Source: Penium margaritaceum
Taxonomy: Eukaryota > Streptophyta > Zygnematophyceae > Desmidiales > Peniaceae
Assembly: GCA_023375785.1 (NCBI GenBank)
Contig: SZWC01006806.1
Location: 6,502 to 70,501 of the forward strand
Direction: 5' to 3'
Length of the DNA: 64,000 nt
The notes below the pieces were generated by a model, which saw nothing but the letters and a program-made list of their open reading frames with translations, did no database searches and was not told the origin of the DNA. Shown here piece by piece: positions 33,678 through 48,419 of this stretch (position 1 is the first letter of the stretch; each line of letters opens with the position of its first letter). Position numbers and translations under genes: made by a program.

Positions 33678-36600
33678 AGCATTAAAATAGTGATAATGTA
33701 AGCAAAGAACCATAGACACCGTGAAAGTGTGACCAAAGCGCCATTGAAACAGTTATAATGTGACCAAAGTACCATTGTTGCTATGGAATAGTGACCAAAT
33801 CACCATTGAAACGGTTATTATGTGACCTAAGCACCCTGGACATAATGAAACAAAGATGAAAGAACCATTGAAATAGTGATAATGTGACACAAGCTCCATA
33901 TACACAGTGAAAGTGTCGCCAACGCATCATTCAAGCAATGAGTATGTGACAAAATCATCACATACGTAGTGAAAGTGTGACCAAAGCATTATTCAAACAA
34001 TTATGATGTGACGTGAGCACCAAAGACAGAGTTAAAGTGTGACTAAACCATCATTGAAACACTAATAATGTGGCATGGGCAGTATAGACACTATGAACGT
34101 GTGCCAAAAGCACAAATGGAAGAGCGATAACATGACATAAGCACCATAGACCCAGTGAAAGTGTAACCAAAGCACCATTGAAAGAGTGATAGTGTGACCA
34201 AAGTACGATAGACACGGTGAACGTTTGACCAAAGCACCATTGAAACAGTGATAATATGACCCTAGCACCATAGACACAGTAAACATGTGGACAAAGCACC
34301 ATTGAAATGGTGATAATGTCACATAAGATCCATATACAGTGGAATGTTGACCAAAGCACGATTGACATAGTGATTATGTGACCAAAGCACAATAGACATA
34401 GTGAAAGTGTAACCAATGCACCATTCAAACGGTGACAATGTAACCTAAGCACCATACACACAATGAAAGTCTGACCAAACCACCATTGGAACAATGATAA
34501 TGTGACCTAAGTACCATATATACAATGAAAGTGTGACCAAAGCATCATTGGAACTGTAATAGTGCGACCTAAGCACCACAGACAAAGCAAAAAGGTGACC
34601 GAAGCACCATTGCATTTGTCAAAATGTGACCTAAGCACCATATACAGAATGAAATTGTGACCAAAGCACCGTTGAAATAGTGATTACATGGTCTAAGAAG
34701 CAAAGAGACATGGAATGTGTGACCAAAGCACCATTGAAATGGTGATAATGTGACCTAAGCACCATACACACAATGAAAGTGTGACCAAGGCATAATTGAA
34801 ACAGTGATAGTGTTACGAAAGTATCACATACACAGTGGAAGTGTGACAAAACCACAATGGAAACAGTGACAATGTGACCAAAGCACCAAAGATATAGTGA
34901 AAGCAAGACCAGAGCATCATTGAAGTAGTGGTAATGTGAGCTAATGATCATTGACACAGTGGAAGTTTGACCAAAATACCATTGAAACGGTGCAAATGTG
35001 ACCAAAGAACCACAGACACATTGAGAATGATTAAAGCACCATTGAAACAGTGGTAATGTGACCAAAGCACCGTAGAAACAGAAAAGGCATGACCAAAGCT
35101 CCATTGACATTGTGATAATACGACAAAAGTACAATATACACATTGAAAGTGTGACCAAAGCATCATTGAAACAGTGATGATGTGACCTCATCACCAAAGA
35201 CATTGTGAAAATGTGACCAAAGCACCATTGAAACATTGACAAGGAGACCAAACTCATTAAAACAGTGAAACTCTAACCAGAGCACCATTGAATCTGTTTT
35301 AATGTGACCTAAACACCATGGACAAAGCAAATGTGTGACCAAAGAACCATTTAAATTGTGACACTGTGACCAAGGCACCATAGACATGGTGAAAGTGTGA
35401 CAAAAAGCAGCACTGAAATAGTGATAATGTAAGCAAAGCACCATAGACACGGTGAAAGTGTGACCAAAGTACCATTTAAACAGTGATAGTGTGACCTACG
35501 GACCATAGACACAGTGTAAGTGTGACCAATGTCCCATTCAAGCAGTGATAATGTGACCTAAGGACCAAAGACACAGTGATAGTGTGACAAAAGCACAATT
35601 GAATTAGTGATGATTTGACCCAAGGACCATAGACATAGTAAACGTGTGACCAACGCACCATTGAAACATTGCTAGTGTGACCAAATAACCATAAACGTTA
35701 TGAGGGTGTGAGTAAAGCACCATTAAGATATTGATAATGTAACCTAAGCACCATAGACACCGTGAACATTTGAGAACACCATTGGAAAACTCATAATGTG
35801 ATCCAAGCACCATGGACACATAAACATGTGACCAAAGCACCATAAAAACAGTGATGGTGTGACATAAGCACTATAGATAAAGTGAAAGTGTGACCAAAGT
35901 ACCATTGAAATAGCGATAACGTGACCAAAACACCAAATACATAGTGAATGTGGGACTTCAAAACCATTGAAACAGTGATAATGTGACCAAAGCACCAAAG
36001 ACACAGTGAATGTGCGACAAAATAACCATTGAAACAGTGATTATGCGACCAAAGCACCATAGACACAAATAACGCGTGATCAAAGCAACTTTTCAACAGT
36101 GAGAATGTGACCTACGCACTATAGACACACCCAATGTGTGACCAAACCACCATTGAAACACTGATGATGTGACCAAAGCACCACAGATACATAAACGTGT
36201 GACTGAATCAGCAATGAAACAGTGATAATGTGACCTACGCACCATAGACAAGGTGAAGCTGTGACAAAGGACCATTCAAACAGCGATAATGTGACCTGAG
36301 GACTATAGACACAATGAAAGTGAGACCAAAGTATCATTGAAACAGTTACAATGTGACCAAAGCACCATAGACACAGTGAAAGCGTGACCAAAGCACAGTT
36401 CAAAAGTGATAATGTGTCCTAAACGCCATAGACAAAGTGAAAGTGTGACAAAAGCACCATTGAAATAGTGATAATGTGACCAAAGTACCATAAACACGTA
36501 AACGTGTGACCAAAGCACCATTGAAATTGTGAGAGTGTGACCTAAGCAATATAAACACAGGGTACGTGTGACCAAAGTACCGTCAAAACAGCGATAACAG

Positions 36601-37488
36601 GATAAAAGTACCGTAAGCACAGTGAAAGTATTGCCAAACAACCATTGAAAATGCGATAAATATACTACAGCACAATAGACACTGTGAAAGTGTGACCAAA
36701 GCAGCAATGAAACAGCAATAATGTGGCCATAGCACCATAGAGACAGCGAAACATGTGACCTTAGCACCATTGAATCAATGATTATGAGACCAGAGCAATA
36801 TGGACACATAAAAGCGTGACAAAAGCACCATTGAAACAATGATAACATGACCTAGGCACCATAGAAATAGTGAAACTTTAACCAAAGAACCATTGAAACA
36901 GTGATAATGAGACCAACGCACCATAGACATAGCAAAAGCGTGACCAAAGCACCACTGAAACAGTAATAATGTTCCCTACATACTATAGACACGGTGAGGT
37001 GTGACCAAAGCACCATGAGAAAAGTGACAGAGAAACCTAAGCACCATATACAGAGTGAAAGTATAACCAACGCACCATTGAAATAGTGATAATGAGGCCT
37101 AAGAAACATAGACACAATAAACTTGTGGCCAACGCACCATTGACACTGTGATAATGTGACATAAGCACCATATACACACGTGACCAAATCACCATTGAAA
37201 CAGAGATAATGTTACCTAAGAACCATAGACATAGTGAAAGTGTGAGCAAAGCACCATTGGAGCAGTCATAACGTTGCAACATCACCATATACATAGTGGA
37301 TGTATGACCAAAGCACCATTAGATCACTTTAGTGATGTGTCACTAAAGCACCATTGAAACAATCATAATGTGAGCTGAGCACCATAGACAGAGTGAAAGT
37401 GGGACCAAAGCACCATTGAATAAGTGATGATGTAAGCAAAGAACCATAGACACAGTGAAAGTGTGAACAATGCACCATTGAAATACTG

Positions 37489-38612
37489 CAAAAGAGCAGC
37501 AGTTCAGCTGCGTTTGTGCCAATCTTATTGACCGCCCTAAGACATAGGCTTAGATTATGCTATGATGGCACTATATACACTATCTTGTATATGTTGCTCT
37601 ATTAGCAACTATGTATTCCGTTGTTTGTTGCTCTCTCTCTCTCTGAGCCTACCTTCCAAGGCTGTAGCATTCCCTCGCACTTCTGTTTCTCCGTTCATTG
37701 CATCACTACGCCCGCCAACACCTGGCTGCGGCATCCTCCATCGGTTCATTTGACAGCGCTCGTACTTGCTAGTACTGCGCCCACGCTTTGCTCTCGCCAG
37801 CTCTATCATCCGTTCATCATCAACGCTTCCACTCAGCCAGCACCTTGATGGTGCGGCCCTGTGGCCCGCATCCCAATGCTGCGGCACCTAACCTTGTCGC
37901 AGCGCCCGTGCTTCCTTGCACTGCGCCCACGCCTTCATCTCTATCTTATCAGCTATCTTCTCTTCCTCCGCCCGCACCTTGGCTCCACGATTGACTGTGT
38001 GTGCCTCGGCTGCTGCGGCTACTCCAGAATCAGTGCTCGCACCTTCCGTGCTGCGCCCACATCCAGTATTCTGCCATTTCTTTGTGTACTTGATTATTGC
38101 AAGCTCAGCCAACATCAAATGTCTAACCGTGCTGATATTTTGATGCTCTGGCAGTACAAAGGGTGCAGTCCGCGCTTTTGCACTGCGCCTCGTTCTACGA
38201 GCTTGCCCGCACCCCATAAAAGAATCTCACGTTCATTGGCTACTTCTAAGATGTGCCGTATATCCAAATAATCTTCTGACATTGTCTCAGACTAGAGGAA
38301 AAGATTCCGAGCAAATTCTCCTCCCCAATTCACTGCCTCCATCCCCTGACACCTGGAACACAATGCACCACCTTGCCAAAGCGCACCGCAACCGAACCAC
38401 CCGCCATCATCCTTGCAACAGCGGCAGCATCCTCTATCACTCACCTTATGTATCCCTATGCCAACACGGTCACTGCGTTGTGTATGGGCACAATGCAGTG
38501 ACAGTGCTATGCACGGATGTGAGCAGCAACAAAAGCCACCAGCAAAAGGAGCCATCATCTTAGCAGCAGCCACACCTCTTTATCATCTCCTTCCTTCATA
38601 TGCAGGAGCAAA
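37489..38612. other. Low-copy island, 1.1 kb, with degenerate 130-146-bp repeats
   Basis: Pyrimidine-rich plus-strand sequence with no recognisable gene. Near its left end are a TATA-like CACTATATACACTATC (about 37567-37582) and a TCTCTC run. A motif close to TGCGCCCAC, preceded by CGT(A/G)CTT-like sequence, recurs at about 37776, 37922, 38052 and 38184, spaced 146, 130 and 132 bp, so the middle looks like a worn tandem repeat. Frames of up to 136 codons are Ser-, Pro- and Leu-rich and resemble no family I know. It could be the end of an old mobile element, but no terminal repeats or target duplication are evident. Confidence 0.55.
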
Positions 38613-41600
38613 GGGATTGAAACAATGATAACGTGTCTAAAGGACCATTGAAACAGTGAAAATGTAAGCAAATAACCATAGAGAGAGTGAGAGTGTGACC
38701 AACGGACCATTATACTAGTGATAATGTGAACAAAGCACCTCAGAGAGAGTGAAAATGTTACCAAAGGACCTTTTCAACAGTGAGACTGTTACCAACGAAC
38801 CATGGACATAGTAGAAGCGTGACTAAAGCACCATTGACACAGTGACAATGTGACCAAAGTACCATAGCCATGGTAAATGTGAAGTCAAAGCACCATTGAC
38901 ATAGAGATGATGCAACCAAAGCACCATCGATAGTAAAAGTGTGACCAAATCACCATTCAAACAGTGAAAAGTGACCAAAGCAACATAGAAACCATTAAGA
39001 TGTGACCAAAGCACCACTGAGACCGTGATAATGTGACCTACGCACCATAGACACAATGAACGTATAACTCGTGCACCATTGAGACAGTGATAATGTCACC
39101 TAAGCACTATAGACACAGTTAAAGTATGACCAAAGCACCATGGAAACAGTGATAATGTCACATAAAAACCATAGACATGATAAAAAGTGTGACCAAAGGA
39201 CCATTGAAGTAGTAATAATGTGACATAACCACCATAGACATCATGAATGCATGACCAAAGAGCCATTGGAACAGTGAAAATGTGACAAAAGCACCATAGA
39301 CATAGTGCATGTTTAACCAAAGCAAAAATGAAACAATGATAATGTGACCTATGCACCATAGACACAGTGAAAGTATGACCAACGTCTCATTTGAAGAGTG
39401 ATTATATGACCACAGCACTACACACACATAAATTTTTGACCAAAGCATCATTGAAATAGTGATAATATGCCATAAGCACTATACACACGAATAATGTTTG
39501 ACCAAAGCACCATTGAGACAGTGTTAATGTGACCAAATCACCATAGACACAATAACGATGTGACCAAAGGACCATTTAACAAGTGGTGATGTGACCTAAG
39601 CACCATAGACACAGTGAAAGAGTCACGTAAGCACTATTAAAACAGTGATAATGTAGTCAAAGCACCTATGACACAGTCAAAGTGTGACCAAAGCAACCTT
39701 GACAGAGGAATGTTGTGATCGAAGCACTATACATAGTAAATGTATGACCAAAGCACCAATGAAACAGTGATTATATGACTGGAGCACCATAGACACAGTA
39801 TACGTGTGACCGAAGCACCATTGAAACAGTGATAATGTGATGTAAGAATCATAGGTATAGTAAAAGCGTGACCAACGCACTATTGAAACAGTGAAAATGT
39901 GACCTGAGAACTCTAAACATAGTGAAAATGTGACCAAAGTACTTGTAAAACAGAGAGAATGTAACAAAAGCACCATAGACACAGCAAAAGTGTGACCAAA
40001 ATACCATTAGAGGAGTGATTATGTGACCAAAGCACCATATAAAGAGTGAAAGTGTGAGTATAGTACCATTGAAACTGTAAGAATGTGATGAAAGCACCAT
40101 AGACACAATTGAAGTGTGACCAAAGAACCATTGAAATAGTGATGATGTGACCTAAGCACCTGAGACACAATGGAAGGGTGTCCAATCACCATTTCAGCGG
40201 TGATAATGTCACCAAAGCACCAAAGAAACTGTGAGATTGTGACCAAAGCACCAATGAAACAGTGATTATATGACAAGAGCACCATAGACACAGTATACGT
40301 GTGTCTATAGTACCATTGAAACAGTGATAATGTGATGTAAGCATCATAGGTACATTGAAAGTGTGACCAACGCACTATTGAAACAGTGAAAATGTGACAT
40401 GAGAACTTTAGACATAGTGAAAATGTGACCAAAGTACTTGTAAACCAGAGAGAATGTAACCAAAGCACCGTAGACACAGTGAACGTGTGACCAAAACACC
40501 ATAAGAGGAGTGATTATGTGACCAAAGCACCATATAAAGAGTGAAAGTGTGAGTACAGTACCATTGAAACTGTAAGAATGTGATAAAAGAACCATTGACA
40601 CAATTGAAGTGTGGCCAAAGCACAATTGAAATAGTGATGATGTGACCTAAGCACCTGAGACACAATGGAAGGGTGTCCAATCACCATTTAAGCGGTGATA
40701 ATGTCACCAAAGCACCAAAGGAACTGTGAGAATGTGACCAAAACACCATTGAAACAGTGGTAATGTAACAAAAGCACTATAGACACAGTGAAAGTGTGAG
40801 CACAGCACCATTGAACCACCGATGATGTGACCAAAAGCACCATACACATAGTGAAGGTGTGACCAAAGAACAATTGAAACAGTGACAATGTGACCCAAGC
40901 ACCTTAAACGCAGTGAACGTGTGACCAATGCACCCTTTGAACAGTGATAACATGACCAGAGCAGGGTACCACATAAACATTTGACCAAAGCACCATTAAA
41001 GCAATGACAATATGACATTAGCACCATAAACACAATGAACGCGTGGCAAAGGCACTATTGAAACAGTGATTATGTGATCTGAGCACCATATACAAAATAA
41101 AATCAAGATCAAAGCACCATTAGGACAGTGATAATGTGACCAAAGTACCATAGACACAATAAGAGTAAGACCAACGCACCATTTACAAAGTATTAATGTG
41201 ACCTAAGCACCATAGACACTGCGATAAAGTTCCCAACACACAATTGAAACAGTGATAACATAATAAAAGCACCATACATACAGCCTAAGTGTAACCAAAA
41301 CACCATTGAAAGAGTGATGACATGATCCAAGCACTATAGGCGCGGTGAACGCATGTCCAAAGCACCATTGAAACAGTGATAACAAGACCAGAGCACCATA
41401 GACACCGCATATGTGTCACCAAAGCACCATTCAACAGTGGTGAAATGACCATATATTTATAGTCACGGGAAATACATGACCAAAGAACCATTGAAATGGT
41501 GAAGTTGTAGCAGAAGCACCAAAGACATAGTGAAAGTGTGACCAAGGCAATGTGGAAACAGTGAGAGTGTGATCAAAGCACCATAGACAACGTGAACGAG

Positions 41601-44600
41601 GGACCAGCGCACTATAGAAACAGTAACAACGTGACCAATGCACTATAGACAAAGTGAACGTGTGACGAAAGCAACATTGAAACAGTGATGATGTGAGGAA
41701 AACCACAAACATATTGCAAATTTCACTACATCACCATTAAAAGAACGATAATGTTACCAAAGCACAATAGACAAAGTGAAAGAGTTACCAATTTATTGTT
41801 AAAACAGTGTTATTGTAACAAACGCACCATAGACATAATGAAGGTGTGACCAAAGCACCATTGAACGAGTGACAATGAGACCTGAGTACCATAGACACAA
41901 TGAAATTGTGACCAGAGCACTATACAAAAGTGATAATATGACCAAAGTACCATGTACCCATAATGCAATAACGTAAGCAGGATTGAAACAAAGATAATGT
42001 GACACAAGCACTATATACAGAGTGAAAGGGTGACCAGAGCACCATTTAAACGATGATAATGCGAGTAAAGCAGCATAAAAATAGCAAACGTGTGAACACA
42101 GCACCATCTAAACACAAATAATGTGACCCAAGCACCACAGACAGAGTGAACATGTGATTGAAGCACTGTTGAAACCGTGATAATGTGACCTAAGCACTAG
42201 AGACACCATTGCAAAAGTTATAATGTAATCAAAGCACCATAGACACAGTAAACGGTTGACCAAAGCACCATTGAAAACTTATAATGTGACATAAGCACTA
42301 TAAACATAGTGAAGTGTCACCAAATCCCCATTGAAATGTTGACAATGTGAGTGAAGTACAACAAACCATTGAAAGGTTGACCATATCACCATTGTAACAG
42401 TGAAACTATGACTTAAATACCATATACACAGACTATGTGTGACCAAAGCACCAGTGGCAAAGTGATAATGTGACCAAAGCACCATTTAAACAATTATAGT
42501 ATGACCAAAGCACCACACTCACAGGGAAAGTGTGACCAAAGCACACATGATATTGTGATAATGTGACCTAAGTATTGTAGACACAGTGTAAATGTGATCC
42601 AAGCACCATTGAAACAGTGATAATGTGACCAACGTACCCTAGACACGCTGAAACTACAACCAAAGTACCATTGAAATAGTGGTCATCTGACCAAAGTAAA
42701 ATAGACACGGTGACAGTGTAACAAAACCATCCATGAAAGAGCGATAGTGACACCTAAGCACCATAGACACATTGAAAGTGTGACCAAAGCACCCCATTAA
42801 AACAGTGATACTGTGACAAAACCTCCATTGAAACTGTGATAGAAGGACCTAAGAAACATAGGCACACTCAAAATCTGACCAAAGGACCATTGAAAGAGTG
42901 ATCATGTGACCTAAACACTATAGAGACAGTGAAAATGTAACTAATGCACCATTAACACATGGATCGTGTCACCAAGGCACCATAAGCAAAGTGAAAGTGT
43001 GACCAAAAACCATTGAAATAGTGATCATTTGACCAAAGCAGCATGGACACAGTGAAAGTTAAACCAACGCACCATTGAAACAATGATAATGTGACCAAAA
43101 CACCATAGACACAGTAGACGTGTGACCAAAGCACCATTGAAACAGTGATAATGTGACATAAGAACCATAGACACAATGAAAGTGTGGCCAAAGCACCATT
43201 GAAATAATGATCATGTAACCAAAGTACCATAGACATAGTGAAAGTGTGACCAAAGTACCATAAAGACAGCGATTATGTGACTAAAGCACCATAGACAGAG
43301 TGAAAGTGGGACAAAAGCATCATTGAAACAGCAATGATGTTACCGAAGCACCACAAAGACAGTGGAAGTCTGACCAAAGCACCATTGTAACAGTGACAAT
43401 GTGACATAAGCACAGTACACGCAGTGAACGTTTGACCAAAGCAACATAAAAAAAGTGATCATGTGACCAAAGCACCATAGAAACAGTAAAGGTGTGACCA
43501 CAACACCATTGAAACAGTTATAATGTGACCAATGCACTATACACACACTGAACGTGTGACCAAAGCACCGTTGACACAATGATAACGTGACATAAGCACT
43601 TTAGAAACAGTTTAATGGTGACCAAAGCACCATTGAAACAGTGATAATGTGATACAAGAACCACAGACACACTGAAAGTGTAAACAAATCACCATTGACA
43701 AGCAATGATGTGACCAAAGCACCATAGACGGTGAAATTCTGATCAGAGCACCATTGAATCAGTGGCAATATGACCAACGCACCATCGACATAGAGAAATG
43801 TTGACCAACGTACCATTGAAACAGTGTAATGTAACAAAAGTACCCTATACACATAAACGTACGACAAAAGCACTATGGGAACAATGATATTGTGACATAA
43901 TCACTAAACACATAGTGAAAGTGTGACAAAAGAAGCATTGAAACAGTTATAAGGTTAACTTAGCACTATTGATACAATAAACGTGTGACCAAGGCACCGC
44001 TGAAATAGTGACCATGTAACAACAACACCATAGACACACTGAAAGTGTGACCAAGGCACCATTGAAACAGCAATAGTATGACTGAATTACCATAGAAACA
44101 GTAGACATGAGACCAAAGAACCACTGAAACAGTGGACATGTGACCTAAGCACCATAGACATAGTGGAATTGTGACCAAAGCACCATTGAAACAGATAACC
44201 TGTGACCAAAGCGCCGTAGAAATAGTGAAAGTGTAACAAAAGCACCATTGAAACACTGATAATATGACAGAAGCACTATATACACATTAAACATGTGAGC
44301 AAAGCACTATTGAAACATTTATAATGTGAAACCAGAAGCAGAGAAAGTGTGACCTAATTACCATTAAACAACGATTGTTTGAACAAAGGACCATAGACAC
44401 AGTGAAAATTTGACCAAGGCACCATTGGAACAATGGTTATGTGACCTTAGTACCATTTGAAGTGTGAAAGTGTGACCAATGCACCAGTGAAACAGTCAGA
44501 ATGTGACCTACGCACCATGGACACACTGAATGTGTGACCAAAGTACCATTGAAATAGTGACAATGTGACAAAAGCACCATAGACAAAGTGGAAGTGTGAC

Positions 44601-47600
44601 CAAAGCACCATTGAAAGAAAAATAATGCGAGCAAAGTACCATAGATGAAGTAAAGGTGTAACACAAGCACCATTAAAGCAATGATCATGAAACCAAAGAG
44701 CCATAGACACTTTGAAGGTGTGACAAAGGGACCATTGAAACAATGATAACGTAACCTAAACACCATAGACGGAGTGAAAGTGTGACCAAAGCACCATTGA
44801 AGCAGTCATAATGTGATATAGGAACCAAAGACACAGTAAAAGTGTGATAAAAGCACCAGTGAAGAGTGATAATGTGACCAAAGCACCAAAAACACATTAA
44901 AGGTGCTACCAAAGCAACATGAAAGCAATGATAATGTGACTGCAGCACCATGGACATAGTGAAAGTGTGACCAAAACACTACTAAAACAGTGATTATGTG
45001 AGCAAAGCACCATATACACATTATAGTGTTTCCAAAGCATCATTGAAAGAATGACAATGTGACATATGTACCATAAACAGAGTGAAAGTGTGACCAAAAC
45101 ACCATTGAAACCATAGCAATGTGATCCAAGCACCGTGGACATTGTGGACATGAAACCAAAGTACAGTGGAAACGTTGATAATGTGAACAAAGCACCATGG
45201 AAACTGTAATCATATGACCAAAGTTCCTTTTAAACAGTAATAATGTGACCAAGGCATCATAGACACAGTGAAAGTGTGACAAGAGCACCATTGAAATGGC
45301 GATGATTTGACATAACCACCATACACAAAACAAAAGAATGACCAAACCGCCAATGAAACAGTGAAATGTGATGTAAGCCCCATACACACTTTGAAAGTGA
45401 GGCCATAGCACCATTGAAACATTCATACTGTGACTTAGATACCATAGACTCAATGTAAGTGTGATCAAAGTACCATTGAAACATTGATAATGTGATCAAA
45501 TAACTAAAGACAGAGTGATAGTGTGGCCAAAGCAACATTGAAATAGCGAGTATGTGACCTAAACACCATTGACACGGTGAAATTGTGACCAAGGTGTCAT
45601 TAAAACAGTGACAATGTTACCAATGCACGATAGGCACAGTGGAAGTGTGACCAAAGCACCATTGAAACAGTTCTTATGTGACGTAAGAAAAGTAGAAAAC
45701 GTTGAAGTGGAACCAGGGCACCACAAAAAAACACTGGTAATGTGACAAAATGACATAGACACAGTGAATGTGTGGACAAAGCACAATTGAAAGAGTGATA
45801 ATAACACATAAGCACCCAACACACAATGAGCGTATTGCCAATGCACCATAGAAGCAGTGATACTGTGACAAAACCACCATAAAGACAACAAAAGTGTGGC
45901 CAAAGAACCAATGAAACAGTGATAATGTGACCAATGCACAACATATATAGTGAATGTGTGACCAAACCCCTATTGAAACAGTAAAAATGTTACCAAGGCA
46001 CCATGGACACAGTAGAAGTGTGACCAAAGCACGTTTTCAACAATGATAATGTAATGTCAACACCATGTACACAAAGAAGGTCTCACCAATGCACTATTGA
46101 AGCAATAAGAATGTGAGCGATGTACCATAGACAGAGTGAAAGTGTAACTAAAGCATCATTCAAACAGTGATAACGCAACCAAAGAACCATAGACACGTTG
46201 AAATTGTGACCAAATGACCATTGAAATAGTGATAATGTCACCTAAGCACCATGGACAGAGTGAAGGTCTGATCAAAGCACCATTGAAGCAGTGATAATGT
46301 GATATAAGCACCCAAGACACGGGAAACGTGCAATCAAAGCACCGTTGAACAGTGATAATGTGACCAAAGCACAATAAACACATTGAAGGTGTGACCAACG
46401 CACCATATAAACAGTGATAATGTGATAAAAGAACCATACACACAATGAGAGTGTGACCAAAGCAACATTGAACCAATGATAATGTGACCAAAACACCATA
46501 GCCACAGTGAACATGTGACAAAAACACCATTGAAACAGTGATGACATGACCTAAGTATCATACACAGAGTGAATGTCTGACCATTGGAAGAGTGAAAATG
46601 TTACCTAAGCACCGTAGACACAGTGAATGTGTGACTGGAGCACCATTTAAAGTGTGCTAGTGTGACACAAGCATCATAGACACGATGAAAGTGTGACCAA
46701 CGCACCATTGAAACAGCTATACTGTGACCAAAGCACCATAGACATTGTAAATGTGTGACCAAAATACCACTAGACTGTGATAATATGACCAAAAGCACAA
46801 TACACACAGTGAACGTGCGACCTAAGCACCATGGAAACGATGATAATGTGACAAAGGCACCATATACACTATAAAATTGCGACCAAAGCACCATTCAAAC
46901 AGTGTTTATGTTACATACACGCCCAAGCCGCAATGAAAGAGTGGCCAAAGCACCATTGAAACAGCGATAATGTGACCAAAGCACCGTAGACACAGTGAAC
47001 ATCTGACCAGAGCACAATTCAAATATCCAAAATGTGCCATAAGCACCATACACATAATGGAAGTGTGACTAAAGTACTGTTGGAAGTGTGATACTTTGAC
47101 CACAGTACCATAGACAAAGTGCAATGGTGACCAAAGCACCATTGAAATTGTGATAATGTGACACAAGCACCATAGACAAAGTGAAAATTTGACCGAAGCA
47201 CAATCAAAATACTGATAATGTGACATAAGCACCATAGAGAGAGTGAGAGTGTGACCAACACACCATTGAAAATGTGATAATGTGACCAAAACACCATTTG
47301 ACTAAAGATAATAGGACCAAAGGACCATAGACACAAGAAAGGTGTGACAAAAGCACCATTGAGATTATGATAATTTGACCAAAGTAATGTAGAGATAGTG
47401 AAAGTGTGATCAAAGTACCACTAAAGCTGTGATGCTGTTACCTAAGCACTGTAGAGACAAAGGAAGTGTGACAAACGCAGCATTGAGACAATTATAATGT
47501 GACATAAGTACCGTAGACAGAGTGAAAGTGTGACCAAAGCACCATTGAATGAGTGGTTACGTGTCTAAAGCACCATAGACACGGTGACAGTGTGACCAGA

Positions 47601-47887
47601 GCACCATTCAAACAGTGATAATGTGACCTAAGTACCATAGACATAGTGAGCGTGTGACCAAAGCATCATTGAAAGAGTAATAATGTAACCAAAGTGCCAT
47701 AGAAACAGTGAAAGTGTATTTAAAGCACCATTTAAACGTTGACAATGTGACCCAAGTACCATAGAGACATTGAAGTTATGACCAAAGCACCATTTAAAAA
47801 GTGATTTTGTGACATAAGCACCGTACACACAGCGTAAGTGTGTTCAAAGCACCATCTGAACGGTGATAATGTGACCATAGTACCATA
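38613..47887 (+). repeat. 31-bp satellite, forward orientation, domain 8 (longest)
   Basis: Over 9 kb of A/B array. It contains a 495-bp tandem duplication (39747-40743). Its part from about 45.0 to 46.4 kb is colinear with 62.4-63.9 kb; for example, the CACATTATAGTGTTTCC unit at 45.01 kb matches CACATTATAGTGTTCCC at 62.43 kb. It ends at GTACCATA, where the next low-copy island begins. Confidence 0.93.
39747..40743 (+). repeat. 495-bp tandem duplication (16 units)
   Basis: Two consecutive copies with the same run of rare variants. TTATATGAC starts at 39771 and 40266. TGAGACACAATGGAAGGGTG starts at 40161 and 40656. Both offsets are 495 bp, one base short of 16 units. The copies differ at a small fraction of positions, far less than neighbouring units differ from each other, so this duplication is recent relative to the array. 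Confidence 0.92.
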
Positions 47888-47979
47888 AGCCTACACACCA
47901 AAAACTAGGAACCATGATCTAGAACCGCGGTTCTGGTTCCCGATAAAGAAATACGGTCCCAATTCTGGTGTGCGGAACT
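47888..47979. mobile_element. Possible 92-bp hAT-like fold-back element
   Basis: The left end AGCCTACACACCA and the right end TGGTGTGCGGAACT form an imperfect inverted repeat around CACACCA. The flanks GTACCATA (47880-47887) and GTACGAGA (47980-47987) agree at six of eight bases. The centre has a perfect 14-bp palindrome AGAACCGCGGTTCT (47921-47934) flanked by GGAACC and GGTTCC. The CACACC end resembles the hAT element at 33356. However, the right flank is not satellite, so the duplication cannot be confirmed against an empty site. Confidence 0.35.
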
Positions 47980-48004
47980 GTACGAGAGTGGCAAGACGGT
48001 AGTT

Positions 48005-48130
48005 GGGGGGGGGGGGTTTGGGGGGACGAGATGGGAAGATCATTACGAGCGCCGGTTCACATCCTCCATTCAGCAGGCCTATCGGACCTTAGCCTCCAAC
48101 CCCCCCNCCCCCCACCCCCCCCCCCCCCCC
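48005..48130. other. G-run and C-run pair, potential long hairpin; contains one N
   Basis: A G12-TTT-G6 stretch (48005-48025) is followed 75 bp later by C7-N-C6-A-C16 (48100-48130). The two are complementary and could pair as a stem; the G side could also fold into a quadruplex. The N at 48107 is the only ambiguous base of the window and shows that the run length is not reliable. Confidence 0.7.
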
Positions 48131-48419
48131 GCACAGGTGTGGTGGTAATTGCTGCGGTGTACCCATCTGCGGAGGTCACGGTGGGACCACCGTGGCTGGG
48201 GCCACCCAAGTCGATGATCAGCTAGGGTTTCAGCCGTTTAGAGCATTTGTCTTCAACCCATCGGGTCATTCACCTGCCATGTCCATTCCGAACCCATGTT
48301 TCAAGCAGCCGCCAGGCACTCCACTGCTCGTGCCTTCTTCTAGCAACACCTTTTTATGCGTGTAGCTTCCTGTCGAGACCCCATAGGTCAACGCTCTATC
48401 ATCAGCACCTCTTGCCAAG

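Larger units (their letters stand above)
33341..37488 (+). repeat. 31-bp satellite, forward orientation, domain 7 (split by the hAT element)
   Basis: Forward A/B array beginning GTGACAAAACG just before the hAT element and resuming after it. It is diverged throughout, with many units missing a few bases. It ends in ATTGAAATACTGC at the next low-copy island. Nothing gene-like is seen. Confidence 0.92.

Noticed and set aside
37540-37660. Promoter with TATA box (CACTATATACACTATC) and CT-rich leader
   Set aside because: No gene follows, and a TATA-like word in AT-rich DNA is expected by chance.
48005-48130. Engineered or vector-derived homopolymer tails (G/C tailing)
   Set aside because: The runs are broken by TTT, A and an N, and lie inside sequence continuous with the island. 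A natural homopolymer with sequencing trouble is the simpler reading, though a cloning artefact cannot be excluded from sequence alone.
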